DNA of 64,000 nt from Woeseia oceani (lineage in GTDB: Bacteria; Pseudomonadota; Gammaproteobacteria; Steroidobacterales; Woeseiaceae), in assembly GCF_001677435.1 (NCBI RefSeq), contig NZ_CP016268.1, positions 248,001 through 312,000 of the forward strand, in the 5' to 3' direction. The position numbers were made by a program, and so were the translations under genes. How positions within the stretch are numbered: the stretch's first letter is position 1; every line of letters starts with the position of its first letter. Below are positions 28,497 through 37,955 of this stretch, piece by piece. The notes beneath the pieces were generated by a model. The model made no database searches. It worked only from the letters and a program-made list of their open reading frames with translations, and was not told the origin of the DNA.

Positions 28497-29494
28497 TGCA
28501 AGTGAGGCGAGGGCGTTGGCTGCTGCTGGCCGTGGTGCTTTGGTCCGGTAGTGCCAGTGCGGCGCGCTGTGACGGTCGCTTTCCGAACCCGATTACGGAT
28601 GTGTGTTGGCAGTGCATCTTTCCGCTCAAGCTCGGCAGCATTTCGTTGGCGAGCTTAGGCATGGAAGACGGCAGCAACGATGAGGCGCCGCTGATCTGTG
28701 CCTGCCCGGCACCGCCGCCGATCTTCTACCGAATTGGGCTGGGATTAAGCTTCTGGGAGCCCGCACGCGTGGCCGAAGCAGTGCAAACGCCATTTTGTGC
28801 ACCGACCCTCGGCGGTGAGCAGTTGGTCGAGCCGAGTCCCCTGATGCGTCAGGGCGATGACTTTCGGGTAAACGGCGATGAGGAGAAGGCGTTTTATCAC
28901 GTGCACTGGTACCACTTCCCGCTGTTTACCTGGCTGACCTTCCTCACCAACACCGCCTGCGACTACAGCGAATCCTTCGACCTGATCATGCTGTCGGAGT
29001 TTGAGCCGACCTGGAATCGCGACGATCTGGCCATGATCTTCAGCCCCGAGGCGGTGTTGTTCGCCAACCCGTTGGCGCAGGCCGCCTGCAGCGCCGATTG
29101 CGTCGCCGCCTCGAGCGCCACCGGACCGCTGGACCCGCTGATCTGGTGTGCCGGTTGCCAGAACAGTGTCTATCCCATGACCGGCAATGTCGCCGGTCAC
29201 GAGTCTGCATTGCAATCCTCGCTCCTCACCGTACAGCGCATGCACACGAAAATGCACCGCTCGGCCATCTCACTGGATACGGCCACGCGCGGTGCGATGT
29301 GCAGCCCGCGAGTGCGACCGATCATGAAGAAGAACGCCTACAAAACGCAGATGCTATTGCCTCGCGCCTATACCTCGAACGCCCAATTCTATGGGGAAAC
29401 GACCGCCCTCTGGGGTGCGGGCCGGCAATACCCGGTGAAGGGCGAGGACTTCAGTTATCTCATTTTCAGGCGACGGACATGCTGCGCCTTCTGA
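28493..29494 (+). CDS. traU: Conjugal transfer pilus assembly protein TraU
   Basis: About 333 aa with a signal peptide (WLLLAVVLWSGSASAA) and the conserved, Cys-rich TraU pattern: RFPNPITDVCWQCIFPLKLGS, CACPAPPPIFYRIGLGLSFWEP, HVHWYHFPLFTWL, and DPLIWCAGCQNSVYPMTGN. It is a periplasmic protein needed for DNA transfer and folded by DsbC. The ATG at 28493 was chosen because it begins the signal peptide; the open frame extends 200 bp upstream but is out of phase with traW. Confidence 0.93.
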   Translation: MMQVRRGRWLLLAVVLWSGSASAARCDGRFPNPITDVCWQCIFPLKLGSISLASLGMEDGSNDEAPLICACPAPPPIFYRIGLGLSFWEPARVAEAVQTPFCAPTLGGEQLVEPSPLMRQGDDFRVNGDEEKAFYHVHWYHFPLFTWLTFLTNTACDYSESFDLIMLSEFEPTWNRDDLAMIFSPEAVLFANPLAQAACSADCVAASSATGPLDPLIWCAGCQNSVYPMTGNVAGHESALQSSLLTVQRMHTKMHRSAISLDTATRGAMCSPRVRPIMKKNAYKTQMLLPRAYTSNAQFYGETTALWGAGRQYPVKGEDFSYLIFRRRTCCAF

Positions 29495-30231
29495 TCGTGA
29501 GCGTGCTGACGATGGCGACGGCCAAGGCCGTTGCCGATGAGAAGGACTTTGCGGCTGCCGATTCGCGCATCATTGAGGTGCAGCGCGACACCGCCTCGGC
29601 AATGGAGGAAGTCGATGGCGTTGATGTCAGCAAAACGCTGCCGAGTTTTGAAGAGGCCAATCAACGATCCGAGTCGTTATCGCAAGTTCGGTTCCCACAG
29701 CTCGATGCCGAGCTGACCGATCCAAACACGCTTTCGAGCATCGCCGATCTGATGGACGATGCCCAAGCGCTCGCGGCGAAGCTGGGTGTGCCGCACGCGT
29801 CCGACCAGCGTGTATCGGTCTACGTGTTTGCCTCGTTCTCGATGCCGGACGCTTCACTCAGATCGCTGATGCGCCAGGGCGAGTTGACCGGTGTACCGAT
29901 CGTGTTGCGAGGCCTGGTAAACAACTCCATCGAAGCCACGATGCGCGCGGTGCACTCATTGTTTAAAGAGGGTGAAAACCCCGAGTACGGCGCGCTCATC
30001 GATCCGACCCTGTTTCAGCGATTTGCCATCGACCAGGTGCCCACGGTGGTCGTTGCGGAAGCGGCGGCCGGTACCTGCACGCCGACGGACTGCCCTACGC
30101 CTGAACACGTCAAGATCGCCGGCGACGTGCCGCTTCGCTACGCCCTGGACCGGATTGCGCTCGCAAAGCCTCAGTATCGGCATGAACTGCGCGCGCTGAT
30201 GCGAAAACTCGAACCGGAGCGACAGTGGTGA
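29479..30231 (+). CDS. trbC: Pilus assembly protein TrbC
   Basis: 250 aa with a signal peptide (LLIVSVLTMATAKAVA). The TrbC_Ftype domain covers the second half: RVSVYVFASFSMPDASLRSLM, GVPIVLRGLVNNSIEATM, IDPTLFQRFAIDQVPTVVV. It is a periplasmic protein, thioredoxin-like in fold, working with TraW and TraU in pilus assembly. It overlaps traU by 16 bp. Confidence 0.88.
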   Translation: MLRLLIVSVLTMATAKAVADEKDFAAADSRIIEVQRDTASAMEEVDGVDVSKTLPSFEEANQRSESLSQVRFPQLDAELTDPNTLSSIADLMDDAQALAAKLGVPHASDQRVSVYVFASFSMPDASLRSLMRQGELTGVPIVLRGLVNNSIEATMRAVHSLFKEGENPEYGALIDPTLFQRFAIDQVPTVVVAEAAAGTCTPTDCPTPEHVKIAGDVPLRYALDRIALAKPQYRHELRALMRKLEPERQW

Positions 30232-32159
30232 TGCGATTGTCGATGCTTAGACGGGTAGACCGTGTCTGCATGTTGCCGGCGTCGCTGACGCCGGTGACGG
30301 TGGCAATGATGGTGCTGGCCGGAACGGCGGCAGCGCAATCGCAGCAGGAGAGTGCCGACGATGCCATCACCTGGGGCAATGCGAACACGGCGCAGGTAGC
30401 TGATGCGGCCGAGTCTGCGGACGCCGGTGCCATCGTGCCGGGCTACGGCGGCGCCGACATGCCGCTGGGTGATTACTACGAGAATCAAGCGACCGGCGAT
30501 CTGGAATCGGACGCCATCGACGCGGTGATACTGGCGCCCGACCCGACCGCCGAGTACGCCTGGCAGCAGTCGAACACGCCCATCCTCGAGTTCAGCGAAG
30601 ACGATCCCTTGTTGGTGAATGCCTGGGCGATTCAGGACGACACCGCCGTGGTCGAGGGAGAACTGGTCATGATCGGCACGAACTGTGCCGAGGGCACGGT
30701 AGACACCCCCGAGACCACACTGGAAACCTGCTCGGCCTGGACCCTGCCGGAAGAGGCCTTTTGCGACAACGCCTTGGACGTGGCTGTTGACGTGAGTCCC
30801 ATGACCTACACGGCCGTCGTGTACGCGGAGAACGACGCTGGCCGGCCGGCTGGAACCACGACACTTGGCGGGTTCATACCGCTGAACGACGCCGGATTGA
30901 TCGTCGACTACGGCATGGGTACCAATGGGGAATACATCGGGTTCATTCGGGTGGAGAACGGCATGGATGTGCCGGCGGATTTCGATTGCGCGTCTGTGAC
31001 GGACGTGTCTGTCGACATAGCAGGCAACTTCATGATCGTCGATCCGCCGACCTGCTCCGCAGGGCGGTGGTTCGCCGAAATCTGGTACCGCTCAGGTCCG
31101 CGCGGGGGCGGGCGCATTACGTATACGGCTGAGGCGCAGGCCGCACCGGTGTACATCGATACCTGGAGCGACGGCTGTCCGGTTCTGGCGAACGAGTGCG
31201 AGGTGCAAGGACCGCCGGTGTGCATCGAGGGCCCGGAGGAACGCCTGATCACGGGGTCCGATGGCCTGCAGTACCCGGTGTTGCGGGATTGCTGGCGCCA
31301 GCGAACGCCGCTTCTGTGCGCAGGCACCGTCACCACCGATGAGGGCTATTGCGGCGAACTCGTCGCGCGCGGCTGCAGCCCGGTCGACAGTGTTTGTGAC
31401 GGTGATGGTACCTGCGAGCACAGCTACGAGTGCCCCCTGGACGGCTGGTCCGAGCCGGTGGACGACTGCGCGGCGAGGACCTTTGGTGTCTCGGACATCG
31501 TGTTCGATACCAGCGTTGAACCCAATACCCACTTTGGCGTGGCGGCAGCCAATCTGCAGGCGATGGAACAGGCCGCGCTCGACATGGACTCAAGCGGTGT
31601 CACCTGCACCGAAAACCCCGCGGGGTCCGGCAACTACGATTGCCTTGGCGCCTTGAGCATCTTCAACGGCGTGGACAGGCGCTGCAAGAAGAAAGTCTTA
31701 GGCTTTTCGAACTGCTGCAGTCGAAGCGGTTGGGGCCTGGGCTGGGCGGACGAGTGCAGTACCGAGGAAGAACAGCTGCGCGCTCAGCGCGAGCAGGGTC
31801 AATGCGCGTACGTCGGTCGCTACTGCAGTGAGGACTCGATCTTTGGCTGTCTGGCGAAGACCAGCACCTTTTGCTGTTTTCGCTCCAAGCTCGGCCGAAT
31901 CATTCACGAACAGGGGCGGCCGCAACTGGGCATCGACTGGGGTAGCGCGCGCGAGCCGGCATGCGAGGGCTTCTCGGCCGAGCAGCTGGCGGCGATCGAC
32001 TTCAGTACGATCGATTTCAGCGAGTACTTTGCCGACGCCTTTGCCAACGTGACCGGCACGCCGGACAACGCGACGCTCGAAAGCATCGTTGATGCCTACA
32101 TCGCAACGCTGTCCGGCGCGAGCTGCAGCCAGTTCGATCCCGGCTACCCGAACTGTTAG
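30231..32159 (+). CDS. traN: Conjugation mating-pair stabilisation protein TraN
   Basis: About 642 aa and very Cys-rich. It has a signal region (VTVAMMVLAGTAAA), then C-terminal TraN features: NYDCLGALSIFNGVDRRCKKKVLGFSNCC, CAYVGRYCSEDSIFGCLAKTSTFCCFRS, LGRIIHEQGRPQLGIDWGS. TraN is an outer-membrane adhesin that stabilises donor-recipient contact. Start codons GTG 30225, GTG 30228 and ATG 30231 are all in frame after a GGAG; ATG is listed. The many cysteines explain the disulfide isomerase in the operon. Confidence 0.92.
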   Translation: MRLSMLRRVDRVCMLPASLTPVTVAMMVLAGTAAAQSQQESADDAITWGNANTAQVADAAESADAGAIVPGYGGADMPLGDYYENQATGDLESDAIDAVILAPDPTAEYAWQQSNTPILEFSEDDPLLVNAWAIQDDTAVVEGELVMIGTNCAEGTVDTPETTLETCSAWTLPEEAFCDNALDVAVDVSPMTYTAVVYAENDAGRPAGTTTLGGFIPLNDAGLIVDYGMGTNGEYIGFIRVENGMDVPADFDCASVTDVSVDIAGNFMIVDPPTCSAGRWFAEIWYRSGPRGGGRITYTAEAQAAPVYIDTWSDGCPVLANECEVQGPPVCIEGPEERLITGSDGLQYPVLRDCWRQRTPLLCAGTVTTDEGYCGELVARGCSPVDSVCDGDGTCEHSYECPLDGWSEPVDDCAARTFGVSDIVFDTSVEPNTHFGVAAANLQAMEQAALDMDSSGVTCTENPAGSGNYDCLGALSIFNGVDRRCKKKVLGFSNCCSRSGWGLGWADECSTEEEQLRAQREQGQCAYVGRYCSEDSIFGCLAKTSTFCCFRSKLGRIIHEQGRPQLGIDWGSAREPACEGFSAEQLAAIDFSTIDFSEYFADAFANVTGTPDNATLESIVDAYIATLSGASCSQFDPGYPNC

Positions 32160-32163
32160 TGGC

Positions 32164-33045
32164 ATGACCGTCAAACGCTTACATTGTTTCCTGGCTATCG
32201 GACTTGCGAGTGCACTGAGCGCCACCGCGTCCGCACAAAACGCGGTGGGTTCAGGCATAACACCGCCAGCAGATCAGAGCACACCGCAAGCCGCCAACGG
32301 CCGATGGTTTGGCGACGCTGAGCGCGGCTGGTTCTGGTACGAGGATCCGGCGGATGCCGCGGAGGACCCTGACCCGGTTGCGGTGATGCCGGCGGTTGGC
32401 GTGTTACCGGCGGATCCGATCGCCGAACTCGAGGCCTTGCAAGCACACGTCGAACGCGCCAAAGCGTTGGCCGTCTTGCATCCAACCGAAGCCCACATTC
32501 GCCAATGGATGGAACTCAATGCCGCGGTGCAGCGGCGCGCGACCTTGTTTGCGGACATGACCCAGCGCGTCGTGTGGTCAACCCCGTCGCTCGATCAGAG
32601 CCTGGTGCGCCCGCATTCGCCGGAAGGATTGAAGGCCTGGACGGCCGCGCGGACGGAATCGCGCACCGCAGCGCTTCGCGACATTGCACAAACGTACGGC
32701 TTGTTTTTTGTGTTTTCGAGCGATTGTCCCTACTGCATTCAGATCGCACCGTTCCTTAAGCGCTTTGCGCGCACCTACGATTTCAAACTGATCCCGATCA
32801 GTATCGACGGCGGCACCCTGCCTGAGTTTCCCGACGCACGTTACGAGCCTAGCATCAAGGCGCGCCTGGGCGTAGACGTGACGCCGGCGATTTTCCTGGT
32901 CGATCCGGGTGCCGGTCACATTCAGCCGATCGCCTACGGCGTGATCAGCTTGAGTGAGCTCGAGAGCCGCATCGTGCGTCTTTTCAAAATGACGCCGGGA
33001 CAGATGACCTACAGCGTGTATGACACAGGAGCCCGCACACCATGA
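32164..33045 (+). CDS. traF: Type-F conjugation protein TraF (thioredoxin-like)
   Basis: 293 aa with a signal peptide (FLAIGLASALSATASAQ). After NGRWFGDAERGWFWYEDP comes the helical linker and the thioredoxin-like domain YGLFFVFSSDCPYCIQIAPFLKRF, where the CPYC pair is kept; many TraF proteins have lost it. It acts in the periplasm in pilus assembly with TraH. It overlaps traH by 4 bp. Confidence 0.9.
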   Translation: MTVKRLHCFLAIGLASALSATASAQNAVGSGITPPADQSTPQAANGRWFGDAERGWFWYEDPADAAEDPDPVAVMPAVGVLPADPIAELEALQAHVERAKALAVLHPTEAHIRQWMELNAAVQRRATLFADMTQRVVWSTPSLDQSLVRPHSPEGLKAWTAARTESRTAALRDIAQTYGLFFVFSSDCPYCIQIAPFLKRFARTYDFKLIPISIDGGTLPEFPDARYEPSIKARLGVDVTPAIFLVDPGAGHIQPIAYGVISLSELESRIVRLFKMTPGQMTYSVYDTGARTP

Positions 33046-34478
33046 TAGGGCAGAGACTTCCCATCCCGATACTCGGTGCCACGCTGCTGTTGAGTGCGAT
33101 GACGGCGCGCGCAGACCTTGAAAGCGATCTCAACCGGTTCGTCGACGAGCTGGGCGGATCGGCGAGTCTCACCAGTCCGACCGCGTTTGAGGGACAGGGG
33201 TATCGCTATTTGAACGGCGGTCAGGTGTTCGTTCGCGTTCCGAACAACCAGGTGAATCTTTACAGCTACCGTGCGCCCAACTACAACGCCGGCTGCGGCG
33301 GTATCGACATGTTCGGCGGCGGCTTCGCCTTCCTGGACGCCGATGAACTGGTGCAGGTCTTGAAGGATGTCGGATCGAATGCTGTTTCGTACGCGTTCAT
33401 GCTGGCACTGCGCACCATCTCCAGCCAGATCAGCAATACCCTGGGCGAGAATTTCGATTGGCTCTTGAAGAACCAGGGCATGAGTTTCAATACCTGCGAG
33501 CGCGCTCAGTGGGCCGCCAACTCGATGCTCGCCGGCGAAGTGCTGGGCAATCAAACCAGTGTTTGCATCAGTCAGCGGACCAGCAGCCTCGGCGAATCCT
33601 ACACCGAGGCGCGCCGGGCGTGCACCGTCGCAGGCGGCGCACAGGAAGCCTCGATTAACAACGATGAGGCGCGCGATGCGGCCTTCATTGAGGGCAACCT
33701 GGTGTGGATGTTCATGGCGAAAAGTGAGCTTTTTGCCGGCGACACCGAGATGCGCGAGCTGGTGATGTCGGTCACCGGTACCGTGGTCAAATCCAAGCGC
33801 AACGGCGCTGGGGCGCTGGCACCGGACGACGAGGCCGCGCGCGCCGATGTGAAGTGGTACCCGAGCCTGTTGTCGTCCACCGATGATTTGCTGGACGGCA
33901 TATTGCGCGGCTCGACGTCGATGGCGGTGTACGAGTGTGACACCGACGCTGGCACCTACGCCTGTCAGGATGTCCGGGAGGTGATTGCAACACTGCCGGC
34001 GGACGCCTCGCTGATCGCCCTCGTCGGTGAGCGAATGGGCGGTCTTTTCGATGCGATCCAGACCAAGGCCGAGCCGAGCGTCGAACAAATCGAGTTGGTG
34101 CAGAAAACCAGTCTGCCGGTGCACCGCATTCTCGCGGTTGCTGCCGGGCTGCGTGGCGACTCCGGGCTCGATTTGGTGGGCAAGTACATCGAGGCGGTTG
34201 CCGTGGACGTGCTGTTTACCTACATCGAGCGCATTAGCTTCAACATCCAGAATCAGGCCCGCGATCCGCAGTGGGGCGAGCACGGCGAGCGCCTGGCCAA
34301 TGCGCAGCAGGGCATCCTCCAGGCCTTGCGAGATCGGCGTGCGAGAATTCATCGCGACATCGATTCGTCGCTGCGCATTGCCGAGGAACTGCAGTACTAC
34401 GAGCGACTGATCATCAGCGGTATGCCGAAGGGTCTGGTGGCGACGCACCGCTGGACGCCGGGGGCCGGCTCCACCTGA
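33042..34478 (+). CDS. traH: Conjugal transfer protein TraH
   Basis: 478 aa with a signal peptide (LPIPILGATLLLSAMTARA). TraH family marks are DLESDLNRFVDELGGSASLTSP, YRAPNYNAGCGGIDMFGGGFAFLDADEL, SMNAYETAF-type helices and a long C-terminal helical region. It is a periplasmic/outer-membrane pilus assembly factor. Its stop shares one base with the traG start. Confidence 0.92.
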   Translation: MIGQRLPIPILGATLLLSAMTARADLESDLNRFVDELGGSASLTSPTAFEGQGYRYLNGGQVFVRVPNNQVNLYSYRAPNYNAGCGGIDMFGGGFAFLDADELVQVLKDVGSNAVSYAFMLALRTISSQISNTLGENFDWLLKNQGMSFNTCERAQWAANSMLAGEVLGNQTSVCISQRTSSLGESYTEARRACTVAGGAQEASINNDEARDAAFIEGNLVWMFMAKSELFAGDTEMRELVMSVTGTVVKSKRNGAGALAPDDEAARADVKWYPSLLSSTDDLLDGILRGSTSMAVYECDTDAGTYACQDVREVIATLPADASLIALVGERMGGLFDAIQTKAEPSVEQIELVQKTSLPVHRILAVAAGLRGDSGLDLVGKYIEAVAVDVLFTYIERISFNIQNQARDPQWGEHGERLANAQQGILQALRDRRARIHRDIDSSLRIAEELQYYERLIISGMPKGLVATHRWTPGAGST

Positions 34479-37255
34479 TGGACGTCATCACCTACGGCGG
34501 TGGTCTGCAGCTGAACGCCCTCTTTACGGCGTTGGCCGCTTTCACCGGCACAGGTGACTTCATCGGTGCGGTTCGCTTGATGCTATTGATCGCGATCTTC
34601 GTGATCTCGGTAGAAATCGCGTTTACCGGCTCATTGAAGCCGGCGCCGCGCCTGTTGATCGCAATCTTTGTGATCTACGCGGCGCTGTTCTCACGGGCGA
34701 ATGTTGACATCATCGATCGCGTGGAGCCGGCCAACTCGACGAGCGTGGACGATGTGCCCGCAGGTGTTGCCGTGGTCGCGCATTTGGCGAGCGTCACCAG
34801 CGATTGGTTTACCGAGGCCTTCGAGACGTCCTTCAGTTTGCCGGACGACATTCGCTATCGGGACAACGGCCTGTTGTTTGCCAATCGCCTGGTGGAAGCC
34901 AGTACCGAAATGGAATTCGGCGATCAGCTGTACGCGCGGAACATGAGTGAGTTCATGCGCAGTTGCGTTTACTACGGTGCCAACGCCGGATGGTTCTCGT
35001 GGGACGATTTGATGCGGGCGCCGGACGTATGGGGCTACATTTCGAGCCAGGGGGTTGGCGGTGCGATCTTCACCTCCTACGACGATGGTACCGGCCCGGC
35101 GCTGCTGCCGTGCACGACCGCGATGACGGAGCTCGACAACGGCTGGGCCGCCGCGATCGATGCCACGGTCGATGTATTCGGCATGCGCATCTTCCGAGAG
35201 CCGGATGTGGTGGCGGCCAACGCGCGACTTTTATCGACCTTGCCGCTCGCCTACGACTACCTGGGCACGATCTCGGCGACCGGCGCGGAAATTGTGGGGC
35301 AGAACGTCATGATCAATGCGATGCGGCGTTCGTTCACGTCAATGGCGGCGGATGCCGATGCGACGGCTGCGATTCAGGATTTCGCGATCGGTCAGGCACA
35401 GGCGCAGCAACGCACCACCTATGCAACCCTCGGCGCATTGGCAGCGCGCACCCTGCCGTTGATCAAGAATATTCTGGAAATGCTGGTCTACGGCTTGTTC
35501 CCGATCATTCTGTTGTTCACGATCGTGACGATGTACCCGGGAAAGCTCGCAATCTTCTATGGCAAAACACTGGTTTGGCTGCACCTCTGGCCGCCCTTGT
35601 ATGCCATTCTGCATTTCGTGATGTCCGTCTACTCGGCCGATGCCGTGACCGCCAGCGCGACCATTCCGGCGAGTGTTGGTGGCGCCGGTGCGGGGCTCGC
35701 CGTCGTAACGCAAGGGGGTATTCAGGCTGTGAATGCGGACATGGCGATGATGGCAGGCTACCTCGCCTGGATGATTCCGCTGTTGTCCTGGGGCATCATG
35801 AGTGCCGGCGGCTTTGCTATTTCACAGCTGGCGGCCGGCATCGGCTCGATCGCACAGTCGGCCGGATCCACCGCGGCAGGTAGCGCCTCTACTGGCCAGA
35901 TCAATCTGGGCAACACGCGGCTGTTGAACTCGACGTTCTTTGCGGCCAACCAGGCACCGCAGCAGAACACGGCGGTGGGTCATCTCACCGATTCCGCGTC
36001 GGGCTCCGTCACCACGCACACCCAAGGCGGCCATGCGTTTTTGAGTACGGCCAAGCACAACGTCGGTCTATCGGCCAATCTGTCCAAGGGCATTCAGTCT
36101 TCCGTGTCGGAGCGGGCAACCGCGTCGCTGTCGGCCGCAAACCAGGACATGAAGCAGTTTGCCGAAACGTCGGCATCGAGCTTTGATAATGCGATGAGCT
36201 TCCGCCAAGACACAAGTTCGTCCTTGTCGAGCAGCCAGGGAACGTCGTGGCAGTTCAATGCGAGCGTGAACGAGAAAGCCGATGCGATTCACAGCGGTCT
36301 GCAGCAGCTATCCGAGACCCACGGCATTAGTGTGGAGGACGGGTTGCGGGCCGCCCTAGTAGTCTCCGCGGGCGCCAAAATTCCCCTTACGGAAATCGGA
36401 ATAAAGGGCGAGGCGGCACGACTCGGAAGCGCGAAGAATACGGCGCTAATGAATGACTTGAGTCAGTTTGCTGAACAAACGAATCTCGGTGAATCCTGGG
36501 GCCAAGTATTGCAGTCGAGCGAAAGTATGGCATTAAGTCGTGCGGGAAGTGTTGGCGATTCCGACAGCAAAAGCGTGTCAGCGTCTTTGCGTAGTGCCGT
36601 CGAAGCAAGAGACTCGGCAAGCGCCTCGCTGTCTGAGGCGCGTGCCTGGGAAACTGCAGCGTCCAGTCTCGAGTCAAACGGTTTTGCCGCAAGCTTCGAT
36701 GCGGTCGCCGCTTTGAAGTCGAACATGGTGGGACAAGAAAAAGGCTTTGCGACTCCGGGCAACAATAGTCCAACGTGGACCGGCGGCGAAGTGAATCGAC
36801 TGTTCGAGGCAGCCGATCGTGGCGATACGCAGGCCATCGGCATCCTTCTGAACGAGGCGCAGCGGTTTGGGGCAGCAGAGGGTTTGCAGCTGGCCGGTGT
36901 GTCAAGTGGCGTCGGTGGCTCGGCAGCGGTAAATACGTTTTACAAGGACGCAGGTGAGGCTCTCGATGGTGGTGGTGCGGTGCGGGCAGATTATGGGGGG
37001 AATGCGGAGAGCGTTCTTTACAACGAAGCGCGGTCTAGGTCAGACCTTCCGGGGCAGCAGTGGGCATTGAAGAGTGACGAGATCAATGCTCGAAACGCTG
37101 ATCAGAATATAAAAGACGCGACGGATGCTCGGCTCCAGAAAGTTCGTGGCGATATCGATGAGGACGCAAACTCAGCGAGAGAGCGTAACGACGACTGGAG
37201 GAACGCCAATATTCCCGGTGCGGCAGACGACTGGATACCTGGTCTAGGCAATTGA
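34478..37255 (+). CDS. traG: Conjugation protein TraG (mating-pair stabilisation, entry exclusion contact)
   Basis: About 925 aa. The N-terminal third has several membrane helices (LMLLIAIFVISVEIAF, RLLIAIFVIYAALFSRANVDIID, TLPLIKNILEMLVYGLFPIILLF) and the TraG motif GKTLVWLHLWPPLYAILHFV. The C-terminal half is periplasmic and rich in Ser, Ala, Gln and Asn. It closes the long transfer operon. From about 36,350 onward the codons look less GC-biased than the first half, so the C-terminal domain may have been exchanged, as expected for the part that contacts exclusion proteins. Confidence 0.92.
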   Translation: MDVITYGGGLQLNALFTALAAFTGTGDFIGAVRLMLLIAIFVISVEIAFTGSLKPAPRLLIAIFVIYAALFSRANVDIIDRVEPANSTSVDDVPAGVAVVAHLASVTSDWFTEAFETSFSLPDDIRYRDNGLLFANRLVEASTEMEFGDQLYARNMSEFMRSCVYYGANAGWFSWDDLMRAPDVWGYISSQGVGGAIFTSYDDGTGPALLPCTTAMTELDNGWAAAIDATVDVFGMRIFREPDVVAANARLLSTLPLAYDYLGTISATGAEIVGQNVMINAMRRSFTSMAADADATAAIQDFAIGQAQAQQRTTYATLGALAARTLPLIKNILEMLVYGLFPIILLFTIVTMYPGKLAIFYGKTLVWLHLWPPLYAILHFVMSVYSADAVTASATIPASVGGAGAGLAVVTQGGIQAVNADMAMMAGYLAWMIPLLSWGIMSAGGFAISQLAAGIGSIAQSAGSTAAGSASTGQINLGNTRLLNSTFFAANQAPQQNTAVGHLTDSASGSVTTHTQGGHAFLSTAKHNVGLSANLSKGIQSSVSERATASLSAANQDMKQFAETSASSFDNAMSFRQDTSSSLSSSQGTSWQFNASVNEKADAIHSGLQQLSETHGISVEDGLRAALVVSAGAKIPLTEIGIKGEAARLGSAKNTALMNDLSQFAEQTNLGESWGQVLQSSESMALSRAGSVGDSDSKSVSASLRSAVEARDSASASLSEARAWETAASSLESNGFAASFDAVAALKSNMVGQEKGFATPGNNSPTWTGGEVNRLFEAADRGDTQAIGILLNEAQRFGAAEGLQLAGVSSGVGGSAAVNTFYKDAGEALDGGGAVRADYGGNAESVLYNEARSRSDLPGQQWALKSDEINARNADQNIKDATDARLQKVRGDIDEDANSARERNDDWRNANIPGAADDWIPGLGN

Positions 37256-37262
37256 CGCGAAG

Positions 37263-37754
37263 TCAGTCGTTCCACCCTTCATCTTTGTGGATAGAGAAAC
37301 TCGTGTCGAAATATGTGTCTGGTGCGGATGTAGGTTTGTCTTCATCTTTGCTTGTGGCCTTGAGCAGCGTATGCGGCGCCAAGACACCGAGCGCTGTGAT
37401 CGCGGCGACGATGAAGACCGCCAAAAGCGCTGACTTGCTGTCCGGAGCAAGCCAGACCGTTACACCATAGGCCAAGCCGCCAGCGAGGGCGGACAGGACA
37501 ATCGCCGTCAGAAGGCGCACTATTGTCGGGTGTGCGTTCACCACTTCAATATACCGTCTAAGGGTTGCGCCGACAATAAAGTTGGTTGCTTCGTCGATGG
37601 CAACGGTTGACGCGACTAGCCTTTGGCATTGATATCGAGTTATTGATCTAATCTGCGAGTTTCGCTCATGGCTACCAGCATACGGCTGGCGTAACTTATG
37701 GGCATGGTTAGCATGGAAATCTCGATAATCTCTCTGGTTCAGCGTCACGAACAC
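37263..37754 (-). CDS. Hypothetical small membrane protein, convergent to traG
   Basis: Up to 163 aa. Two hydrophobic helices are clear (LLTAIVLSALAGGLAYGVTVWL and ALLAVFIVAAITALGVLAP), followed by a short polar C-terminus. The only ATG (37754) gives a 45-residue polar leader without known features. It stands tail-to-tail with traG, eight bases apart. In SXT-type elements this slot holds the entry-exclusion gene eex, which is a small membrane protein, but usually on the same strand as traG; no sequence match can be claimed. Confidence 0.45.
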   Translation of the reverse strand: MFVTLNQRDYRDFHANHAHKLRQPYAGSHERNSQIRSITRYQCQRLVASTVAIDEATNFIVGATLRRYIEVVNAHPTIVRLLTAIVLSALAGGLAYGVTVWLAPDSKSALLAVFIVAAITALGVLAPHTLLKATSKDEDKPTSAPDTYFDTSFSIHKDEGWND

Positions 37755-37889
37755 GTTACTGCATGGGCCAACGCTCTGGCCTCTGACGCCAGAACCCAGA
37801 TCTGGATCAAGGTGGAATTCGAGCGGAGTGACCGTGAACCGTGGACAGAGGCTCGTGACAGGGTACTGGCGGTACTGGATGTAGCCTAG
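37698..37889 (+). CDS. Short open frame of uncertain status
   Basis: 63 codons ending in EPWTEARDRVLAVLDVA, with an amphipathic composition that looks protein-like but overlaps the start of the minus-strand frame. No family was recognised. It may be a real small gene or the remnant of a longer one. Confidence 0.25.
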   Translation: MGMVSMEISIISLVQRHEHVTAWANALASDARTQIWIKVEFERSDREPWTEARDRVLAVLDVA

Positions 37890-37955
37890 GCGCTCTCAGG
37901 ACCTGCATCAATGCGGACACGGGTTTTAGTTACGCCGTATGTGTACGGCGTAGTT

